Position numbers and translations under genes: made by a program. From the NCBI GenBank assembly GCA_964017185.1, contig OZ024875.1, positions 45,959,986-46,023,985 of the forward strand: a DNA stretch of 64,000 bases, read 5' to 3'. This stretch comes from Rugalucina vietnamica. Taxonomy: Eukaryota; Mollusca; Bivalvia; Lucinida; Lucinidae. The notes beneath the pieces were generated by a model. That model was given only the letters and a program-made list of their open reading frames with translations, was not told the DNA's origin and searched no databases. Below, piece by piece: positions 55,847-64,000 of this stretch (position 1 is the stretch's first letter; every line of letters begins with the position of its first letter).

Positions 55847-56722
55847 TTTTATCGCACCTGCTTATAGCAGGGTGCGATATAGGAGTCCAAATTTCTGTCC
55901 GTCCGTTCGTTCGTTCGTTCGTCCGTCCGTGCGTTCGTTCGTTCGTCCGTCGAAGTTTGGTTTTCACGACATCAGAGATAGCTACGAGTCTGAAACCTTG
56001 CATAGTAATTGTCCCTGACATACCCTTCAAGCACGCACCTTAACCCGGTGCCCTTGACCTATATTTCACGGTCCACTGACTTTGAAAATTTTTACGTCAA
56101 AGTTTTGTCAACATTTACGTCGAAGTTTGGTTTTCTCGACATAAGAGATAGCTGCGAGTCTGAAACCTTGCATAGTAATTGTCCTTGACATACCCTTCAA
56201 GCACGCACCTTAATCCGGTGCCCTTGACCTATATTTCTCGGTCCACTGACTTTGAACATTTTTACGTCGAAGTTTAGTTTTCTCCACATCAGAGATAGCT
56301 GCGAGTCTGAAACCTTGAATAGTAATTGTCCTTGACATACCCTTCAAGCATGCACCTTAACCCGGTGCCTTTGACCTATATTTCACGGTCCACTGACTTT
56401 GAAAATTTTTACGTCGAAGTTTGGTTTTCTCGACATCAGATATAGCTGCAAGTCTGTAACCTTGCATAGTAATTGTCCTTGACATACCCTTCAAGCATGC
56501 ACCTTAACCCGGTGCCCTTGACCTATATTTCACGGTCCACTGACTTTGAAAATTTTTACGTTGAAGTTTGGTTTTCTCGACATCAGAGATAGCTGCGAGT
56601 CTGAAACCTTGCAAATAGTAATTTGTCCTTGACATGCCCTTCAAGCACGCACCTTGTGCCCTTGAACTATATTTCACGGTCTATTGACTTTACCCGATGC
56701 AGGTGCGATATCGACCTCCGCG
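55847..56722 (+). mobile_element. ATCGCACCTGC element with five tandem units
   Basis: Head ATCGCACCTGCTTATAGCAG, a GTCCGTTCGTTC tract (55900-55950), five units of about 150 bp (start GTCGAAGTTTGGTTTTC) and an inverted closing GCAGGTGCGAT. The layout parallels 14953-17105 with unrelated units. Confidence 0.75.
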
Positions 56723-57301
56723 GAGTTCTTGTATAATTATTGAGAATGGGTAAACGTATGCAAATTGTGGCAGTTGAGAGTAGAAACAATACATATTGTC
56801 GTATGTCCTAAACGATGAACAAAATGAAACTACTTTCAGACATAAACGTGTGACATAAATATGTAGATCTAGTTTATTAAAATATTTTGACGTTGTTAGG
56901 AAAGTTTTAATTCTTGTTAACAAACGATCATGTATTATCCGAACAAGTTTTGGGAAATCACAGTTTTTTTGTTAAAAGAGATGACAAGATTGTACAATAA
57001 ACCTAGGGAACACATGCCTAATGGTGCCTTCATGGTACTTCGCAGACATGGATAAATCGGAGTGAACATGGCCTTTTTGTCCAGTTCGAATTCTAAGTTT
57101 TAATGAATAGTAGAATATTTTGTAGTAAAAACTATATATATAATTGTATTACATGTACGTATATTAGAAAATAAAGTATTGGACTTTTGCGACTTCTAAC
57201 AAAATTTGTGCGTTTCGAAAGTAAAATATCTCTTATTTGAATTGTTACTGAGGTTTTAGTGAAATAGAAGCAGTGTTAAAGGAGTAATCCCTGTTTTGCA
57301 G
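56723..57301. other. Region upstream of the Toll-like receptor exon
   Basis: Ends in the receptor's TGTTTTGCAG acceptor. The missing start exon could be here or further upstream; an ATG/GTACTT junction near 57033 is one weak candidate. Confidence 0.3.
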
Positions 57302-59104
57302 GTCCTTTGTGACGTCATACTAGCTGTACTGGTAGTGACAGTAACCACCGTGCCTGACCAATCAGTCTCCACAATCTGTACACAAAATCAAGATACCCTG
57401 TTATGTGAAGGCTTTATTCCTGTTGAAGTTCCAACTACTGTAAACAAAATAGTACTTGACCAAGTAAGTCCAAAGGAATTCTACCACGGTAGATTTTGTG
57501 AAGTCTCCTGGAGCAATGTCACTGAACTGTTCATTAAGTCTTTAGCCTCCAAAACAATATATTTGGACTTCGAGGATGGTGTCTTTGATTGTTTGTCCCA
57601 GATAAGTACCTTCGAATTGAGCAGTCAGGTACTTAGGCATTACACGGCCTATACATTCACCGGCTTATCAAATGTAACCTGCTTCTCTCTGACAGACTGC
57701 AAAACTATTCACTGGAGAGATTTACATGCTTTAATCTCTATTCCCAAAAATCTTCCAAAGCTCGAACATCTAAGCCTATCAGGGTCTGGGATTTATGACG
57801 AAGAACTCAACTTAAACCAGGAGCTTATCAATTCATTGTCAAAGAGACCCATTATCAGCCTCGATGTCAGCTATACAAGCCTGTTGTACAACTTTTCATC
57901 TGTGGATGACTTGTGCAAGTCACTGACAACTTTGCGTGATGCCGGAGCTCACAGTGACAAAACTGATCGCTTTATGAAAAGCGGCATATGTCGTTCTTTG
58001 AAAATCTTGGATAACAGCGATTCGCAGTGCCTGAGAGACCGATTTCACAATGTAAGGTGCGTCAATGCTGAGCATGGACTATTCTTTACAGCGCGTTTCT
58101 TCAAGGCAGTCCGGAGCGTGTATATCGATAAATTTGCAACAAAAGAAGTTCACTTTCGTATGAGCAACTGCACATTTTTCTTGTTTAATAAGTCGCAAGT
58201 TAAAGAGGTGCACTCCTCGCACAATCATTTTGAAGATCTCGACGCTGAATTGATCAACGACGGGCTTGAACTATTGGATTTCTCTTACAACAGTATAAAG
58301 AAGATCAACCAAAATGCTCTGAGAAACTTAAGTTCATTACACGTGTTGGATATATCCCACAATAAATTAGACAAGGCTAATATTTCGGAATTGTTTAAAC
58401 ACAACGTCGAGCTTCGAATTATACACTTATCCTCGAACAGACTTAAACATATACCTGCTGATATTTTTAAATCAAATGTCAACTTGAGAGAACTATGGAT
58501 GGTCAAAAACAGACTCCAGCAGATACATTTTAATATCACACATCTTGTCAACTTGACCATACTCGACTTGAGGCACAACGAGATAAAGACACTAGACAAA
58601 ACCTCGCAAAAGCTCTTGGAGGCCTTGTACCACAACCAAATTAGGCACTATGACTCGTTCAACGACCCTTTCATGAACCGTACCGTTGATTTTCGTTTAC
58701 AAGGAAACCCGTTCGCTTTTGACTGTGACGCACTCGCCTTTGTGCAGTGGTTTGCCGATTCACCTATCTTTGTTACATCAAAGGAGACATATAAATGCCA
58801 GATGAATGGACAGGAGTTTCAAATGGGAGAGAATGCTGTTAAAGCCGCTAAGTCAGATTGCGCACGTATCGAACGTGAAAAGCTTAGGCTGTTGCTTTCA
58901 GTAACGCTGTGTCCGTTCTGTGCGTCCCTGATGATCTCTGCAGCCATTATAATTCACAAACGACGCAAGCAAAAGTTGCTCGACCAACGCTTTGCCAGTG
59001 GTATTAAGCGCCTAAGAGACAACGGGACCCTATTCCCAGTATTCCTGTCGTATTCAAGTGACGACGCAGAGATTATTAAGCAACACATGTTGAAACCCTT
59101 TCAG
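57302..59104 (+). CDS. Toll-like receptor exon with LRR, membrane span and TIR box 1
   Basis: An 1,803-nt exon from a CCCTGTTTTGCAG acceptor to a CAG/GTATTA donor. The open frame runs on past the donor into a family A transposon and gains a false C-terminus there. Confidence 0.88.
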
Positions 59105-60819
59105 GTATTAAATGAGCATATGCGTGAGCAAATTTGGGTTCCGAACAGGTCCGACACAAACCGGGCTGTACAGTCACTGAAGATGGTTGGAGGCTGGAAA
59201 TTTTGGATTTAGAAAGAAGAGGAATTGTACTATCCGTGTAGTGGAAACAAAGGCGCTGATCAGCTTCGCATTTACTGTGAAGCTGATCTGGGCCTTTGTT
59301 CTCGCCTATGCGGATTGTATGCGGCGGCTGAAATGTATATGTAACGCTGACTTGATAGTATCAAAATAAATAAAAGCAAAACTGACCTTATGCCAAATAA
59401 AGACAAATATAGAGGGTGTTAAGAAAGTTCGTTCCGCACTTTACCACATGGTTTGAAATTATTTTATAGGCAAAACTAATGAAACAATGCACTTTCCATG
59501 AATCTGTTGTTTTCTCAGATACAATATAGCAGTTGAAACGCTATCTAATGTCGAGTTGCTTCACAGTTGTATATTTTCTAAGGGTACTATATTTTACAAA
59601 TTCGGGAAATATTCGATTTTTTGAAAAAATTGTAAAAACTTTGACATGTGATTTTTCTTTTCGGGTTTATAATTGAATACATCACAAAACTATTATGAAT
59701 GGCTAATAAGTAGTGTATTTAGGCTTTATTCATTAAATTATACAGGATTCTTATGCATCGGTCTCGGCACGGCAAAGATATTTACAAGTATATCCCCATT
59801 TTTGTGTAAAAGTTCAAGGGTTAGAAAATGGGTGCCAGTGTTTGATGGCCATTTTGTTCATGATCAGATATCTGATTTAAAACTCCTTTGCTTTTATTTT
59901 TTCATATACAACCAAATTAAAGTCTTGTTATGTCATTTTTAAGTTTTGAAGCATCACAGCCAAGCTACCCGGAAAGCAATTTTTGCGCGGAACGAACTTT
60001 CTTAACACCCTTTAGGTAAAAACTCTGACTTAGAAAGCGGTCATCCATCTGCCACCCCTGACTTTAATATTATCTAAAACATCTAACATCTGAAGACAAT
60101 AATAGCGAAACTAGAATCAACAAAACGTGTGAGCAGCACCTTTTGAATGACAAGTAATAAACAACTAGCGCGACTAGCCATTTAAATATTTGGAAATGTG
60201 TCCCGTATTTCTTTGCATTACGAAAACGAGCAATGTTTGTATCTATTGTTCACAAATAATCCATATCATTGAATGCAAATGTCCCTACGTCCCTAAAATC
60301 ACAAAGCAAGAACCAAGGTCAACAGATGATTTGGTATGGCTGTAAGAACTAAGACTAAACAACAAATTTATAGTGTCGATTTAATATATGGCTGCAAAAA
60401 TAAACATATTATTGTGCATTGTTTTTGTGTGTTTTTTCATGATATTTTAGGAGAGCCTGCAGTCAATCACGAAGTTGGACCGGGAGCTTGTGTGCAACGC
60501 CGACGCCCACTTTACTCCAGGCCGCATGTTGCTGAGAGAAATATTTCGATGCCTTAAACAGTGTGAAGTTCTCGTTGCCGTCATTTCAAAGAACTATTGC
60601 AAGAGCAAATATTGTCGTTATGAAATGGAACACGCCCACTTGTTGGAGAAGCCAATCATTCTGATATTCTTAGAACATGTTCCAGTGGACGAGATGAACC
60701 TGCTTACGAGGGAAGTTTTCGAAACATTCACGCGAGTTCAGTTTTTGAAGGAGAATGAACAGTATAAACTAGAGCCTGGCTGGAAAGAACTTAGTGAGTC
60801 TATCATACAGCTGATGTAA
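57302..60819 (+). CDS. Toll-like receptor (start exon missing)
   Basis: Exons 57302-59104 and 60451-60819 join in phase 0, giving 723 residues plus an unseen start. Order: hydrophobic leader (DVILAVLVVTVTTV), divergent N-terminal region, leucine-rich repeats from about residue 320 to 450 (LHVLDISHNKL, LRIIHLSSNRL, LTILDLRHNEI), a cysteine-bearing LRR C-cap (NPFAFDCDALAFVQWF), a membrane span near residues 527-551 with RRKQK stop-transfer, and a TIR domain from about 576. TIR box 1 is FLSYSSDDAEI. Box 2 is HFTPG instead of RDxxPG, keeping the BB-loop proline. The canonical FW of box 3 is reduced to GWKEL. Expected role: pattern recognition and MyD88-type TIR signalling at the membrane. The repeat array is short for the family. 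The frame has no ATG before 57302 and follows a TTTTGCAG acceptor, so an upstream exon must supply the start. Confidence 0.88.
59113..59331 (+). mobile_element. Family A MITE in the Toll-like receptor intron (A13)
   Basis: TGAGCATATGCGTGAG to TATGCGGCGGCTGA with AA flanks. Starts 8 nt after the exon donor at 59105, leaving the coding exon intact. Confidence 0.8.
59413..60011. mobile_element. 599-bp MITE in the Toll-like receptor intron
   Basis: Inverted ends AGGGTGTTAAGAAAGTTCGT and ACGAACTTTCTTAACACCCT, perfect over 20 bp. No transposase. It fills nearly half of the intron. Confidence 0.78.
60451..60819 (+). CDS. Toll-like receptor exon with the rest of the TIR domain
   Basis: Acceptor GATATTTTAG, then ESLQSITKLDREL, HFTPG, CEVLVAVISKNYCKSKYC and ending SESIIQLM-stop. 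The frame continues directly from exon 1. Confidence 0.87.
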   Translation, partial: ESLQSITKLDRELVCNADAHFTPGRMLLREIFRCLKQCEVLVAVISKNYCKSKYCRYEMEHAHLLEKPIILIFLEHVPVDEMNLLTREVFETFTRVQFLKENEQYKLEPGWKELSESIIQLM

Positions 60820-60842
60820 AGGATAACGCTCAATCAGCCATT

Positions 60843-61512
60843 GCAAAAATACGTCCATGCAATAAGCAGAAATTTTCACCTGTAAACAAAAGGAAAAGAT
60901 CTATTGTTCATACACCATCTTCTAGAAACGGCATTTTTTAAAATATCGCTTTAAAATTCTGAAACACCTAGAAAAATATGACCATGTCACCATTTTGCAT
61001 TCCAAAAGTCGTAAATAGTGCCACAAAACTGTGAAAATCGGAAAACAAATAAACAAATTATGCCTGAAAACAATTTTGAATAGAGCTTTTTTCCACTGAG
61101 AAAATGTCAACAAGTTACTACTTTCCCGGAAAAATCTAAATTGATTATTTTTCATTTAAAATGCACCAAACCAAAACGAAATTATATAGTATACATAGCT
61201 GAGCGCCAGAATCGTAAAACATTCCACAAAGTGAACCGATTTTTAAAATGTTTGCTGCATTTTTTAAGACTTCTGAGTTGCAAAAGGATGACATTGTCAT
61301 ATTTTTCTTGGGCTATTTCATAAAAAGTGAGATTTTGAAAAAGGCAATTTCGGAAAGATGGTGTATGATTGATTGTGGGTACAGTTGAGTACCCGCAACC
61401 AATGTTTTGATATCAAAAATAAGAAAAATAGTATACCCCTTTTATACACCAATTTCACAACATAAAAGTGTGATTTGTAAGGGTATTTATTTCACGGACA
61501 TGTTTCTCTTGT
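60843..61512 (-). mobile_element. Family F MITE split by another MITE (F13)
   Basis: The left end (ACGTCCATGCAATAAGCAGA) and right part (TGTGGGTACAGTTGAGTACC to GGACATGTTTCTCTTG) are separated by a foldback element at 60908-61369. Directly downstream of the Toll-like receptor stop. Confidence 0.7.
60908..61369. mobile_element. Foldback MITE nested in F13
   Basis: Arms of about 110-120 bp pair across a centre near 61140: left TACACCATCTTCTAGAAACG, right GGAAAGATGGTGTATGA. No coding content. Confidence 0.7.
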
Positions 61513-61597
61513 ATGCATAAGACATAGCATCTATTTCTTTCCTGGTTAAAAGCTAAAATGTATATATAGACGACACTCTGTAAAAAGCTGACAATCA

Positions 61598-61873
61598 CCA
61601 GGAAAACATGTCCGTGCAATGAATACCCCCTTAAACCTCACCTTTATATAGTAAAACTGGTGTACGCAGGGGTATACCTATTTTTCTTATTTTTGCTCCA
61701 AAACATATATTGTGGGTACTCGTTAGAACCGTCTCAGCGAGGCGGTTCTAACGTGTACCCACAATCTATGTTTTGAGCAAAAATAAGAAAAAATATCAAA
61801 AATTTTCCTCGGAAAATTATCGATTTTTGACCTGAAAAATTACTGTATATCATATGGGCATGTTTTCGTAATG
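61598..61873 (+). mobile_element. Family F MITE (F14)
   Basis: CAGGAAAACATGTCCGTGCA to GGGCATGTTTTCGTAATG with intact hairpin. Confidence 0.82.
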
Positions 61874-62724
61874 ATACAATGTACTGATAGAAACTATTCT
61901 GTAAGCGCAGACCTTACCCACAGATTTGAACGAAAACAAGTGTTATCTTACACTATGGATTGGGCAAAAATACAGTTAGCTGATTTCGAACGGTAAATAT
62001 GGGACGTTGGTCTACGCTTTCTAGTTCGACCTTTATATGATATATAAACCGAGATATGAATTTTAAAGTTGTCGCCGACACAGCAACCCCAAACGACAAT
62101 TAAACCAGCATCAAAACATGATTTGCAAAATGTACTTTATGTCACACAGACAGCTGCAGTAGTATAGCGGGTTACATCCTATCTCATAAATGTGACATAA
62201 AACTCGGGGTATTTCCATAGGTTCTCCTAAAGACAATATACAACAACATTTGTTCATGACTGGCCTTGGACATAGATCTATATTGGCTGTCACATTATTG
62301 TAAGATGCAGTCATCATGACACATGAAATATTATCAGACAAAGGGGAGCATTAAATAACTAATAAGACATTTTGAAATGCGTTCAAACTTTCCTTTTCGT
62401 ACTGCTTAACCTTACTATTTTACAGAATGAATGTAACAGTATCTCGATCTCGTATCAAAATCCACAAAAATTAGTATCTTAATAGGTATTGAACTTTTTG
62501 GGTTGGTCGGTTTTAACGGTTCTTAGCATGTTGGCGTCTATGCGCACCGAATAAATCTTTCTGAATCCCTGTACTACCTGGTCGAGCGTAGATCGATTTA
62601 AGACCTCTAGTAAGCCGGTGCTTCGGCTATGATCAATCGATCTCAATCATCGCCGTGCAACCAAAGATTGCACCAAAGTTACCAACCTCGATTGGGTTAA
62701 ATACTAGGCATGGTGTCTGGTGCA
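61874..62724. other. No feature seen
   Basis: Between F14 and F15 there are chance frames only, including a cysteine-rich 76-codon minus-strand frame at 62111-62341 that I cannot support. Confidence 0.4.
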
Positions 62725-62993
62725 TATTCATTACGAAATCACGCCCATGCAATATACAGAGATTGTTTCAGCTGTAAAAATTGATAAAAATCATTGGAAA
62801 ATATTTGATATTTTTAATATATAGCTCAAAGCATACATTGACGAGGTGATTCTAACGAGTACCCACAATGTATGTTTTGGATAATAAAATGGCATGAGAA
62901 AAATATGTATACCCCTGTAAATCCCACTTTTACTATATAAAAGTGGGGCATGAGGTGGAATACATTTAACGGACATGTTTTTTCTGATGTGTT
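62725..62993 (-). mobile_element. Family F MITE (F15)
   Basis: Reverse copy CATTACGAAATCACGCCC to GGACATGTTTTTTCTGATG; half of the hairpin is deleted. Confidence 0.75.
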
Positions 62994-63355
62994 TAAACGA
63001 CCAATTTTGAAAAAGATGTATACGTCTCTTTTAAACTACCTGAACATTTACGCTTTCAATGTTTTGATTCAGGTCTTAGGCTTTATCTCTCAAGGCTCCA
63101 GATTCTCAGATCTATGAGTACATGTACATGTAAGTGGTAAAATCAATGCACACGCTGCACTGGTGATCTGTCTCCAGAACCAGTGACATCAGTGTGGTAA
63201 AGACATCAGACCATCGCAACATGCCCTAAATGCTTGACCTTGAATGTAATATACTAAATCGAACAAAGAATTTACCAAACTAGCTATGAACGAACGAACG
63301 AAGTAACTTGATAAAAATTGATCGACTTCTCTAAATTCGCCAAAGGATATTTTTT

Positions 63356-64000
63356 GCAAATGGATTTGTTTCTTCTAAAATTTATGATAAGCGCGATGAC
63401 TTTGATTTTGATATAGTAAATTTTCCTTTTTTGGATGGTGACGTTCCTCGTCGTGCTTCTTATGGTGTATACATTTCGCAACTTATTAGGTTTGCTAGAG
63501 TCTGCAATCATGTTACAGACTTCAACGCTCGAAATAAATGTTTAACGGCAAAACTTCTCCAACAGGGCTATCGGTATCATAAACTTCGAAAAACCTTTTC
63601 TAAATTTTATCGTAGACACTATGAATTGATTTCCAAATATAATGTTGGGTTAAAGACACTTTTAAGTGAGGGCCTTTCGGAACCTGAATTTTATGGTGAC
63701 TTGGTTTACAAATTAAAGAAACTTAAAGGAATAAATGATTTTTCTCTTCAGTTCGGAAAAATCATATCACGTTACAGACGTATAGGTTATAACTTGAATG
63801 TTATGCGACAGTCTGCATGCTTAGTTTTTAACCCAATCATGGTTGATAACTATGCTGCCTTCTTTAATTGCACGCCGGTGGGTCGGGCGTCAGACTCTAT
63901 GATGGCCCCGACTTAAAGCTATTCATTTTAGTTGGTTGGGGCCGGAGCTTCTTGTCTGTTGCTTGGCCCACCGGGGTCCAACTGGTGTTTTTCTTTTGCT
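63356..64000 (+). mobile_element. Family R retroelement, 3' part with RT ORF C-terminus (R12)
   Basis: The frame ending at 63916 reads SSKIYDKRDDFDFDIVNFPF, then GDVPRRASYGVYISQLIRFA and ends GRASDSMMAPT. This is the C-terminal part of the reverse transcriptase protein whose core survives in the copy at 7912-8720. The copy is 5'-truncated near 63356 and runs off the window. Its 3' UTR (TTGGTTGGGGCCGGAGCTT) matches the reverse complement of 34070-34125, which links this ORF to the tail family. Confidence 0.75.

Noticed and set aside
59105-59212. Receptor ORF continuing to 59212 with a novel C-terminus
   Set aside because: The extra residues are translated family A MITE sequence (NRSDTNRAVQ-type reading seen in other copies). 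A proper donor at 59104 and an in-phase TIR exon at 60451 give the real product.
62111-62341. Cysteine-rich 76-codon minus-strand frame
   Set aside because: No signal peptide, no splice support and no recognisable cysteine framework.

Overview
The window looks like nuclear DNA of an animal, most likely a bivalve mollusc. Genes are split by spliceosomal introns, there is a Toll-like receptor and a secreted DNase I-type nuclease, the background is AT-rich, and most of the length is repeats. The lineage guess rests on repeat style (elements opening with AGCTCACCTGAG and GTCCGTC tracts, a Leu-tRNA-like SINE, a retroelement with a [10 protein letters not shown] reverse transcriptase). It is inference, not a database match. 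I see no operon, CRISPR array, rRNA or free-standing tRNA gene.

Four genes can be assembled from phase-compatible exons. (1) A DNase I-family gene on the minus strand (14269 to 6274, nine exons, 320 codons) keeps all catalytic residues. (2) A two-exon gene of unknown function on the plus strand (22477-23743, 289 codons). (3) A single-pass transmembrane, mucin-like protein on the minus strand (37832 to 32319): a large Ser/Thr/Asn-rich exon, a membrane exon, and a cytoplasmic tail with a nearly perfect 30-residue duplication. (4) A Toll-like receptor on the plus strand (57302-60819), whose TIR domain is cut by a 1.35-kb intron carrying two transposons. The start codons of genes 3 and 4 lie in upstream exons I could not find. 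A 78-codon open stretch at 53464 ending in a strong donor may be an orphan first exon.

The rest is a dense, nested set of mobile elements. Three families dominate: family A (13 copies, about 235 bp, terminal inverted repeats, an internal GCGCTGATCAGC hairpin and 2-bp target duplications); family F (15 copies, about 270 bp, with an AGAACCGCCTCG hairpin); and family R (12 pieces, mostly 5'-truncated 3' tails of one retroelement, two keeping parts of its reverse transcriptase ORF). Around them are long foldback elements (2413-4553, 21128-21863, 24991-27264, 40672-45028), TTAA-flanked elements, two elements built from tandem units behind a GTCCGTC tract, a transposon whose terminal repeats are degenerate ACGTA arrays (17265-18631), a roughly 165-bp satellite broken up by other insertions (28395-30487), two LINE remnants and a tRNA-derived SINE.

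No new gene cassette or immune system is evident. The most notable points are two transposons inserted 10-11 bp from DNase I splice sites, the TIR-splitting intron of the receptor, the duplicated mucin tail, and a near-complete palindrome whose intact arm records the empty site of a TTAA insertion in the other arm.
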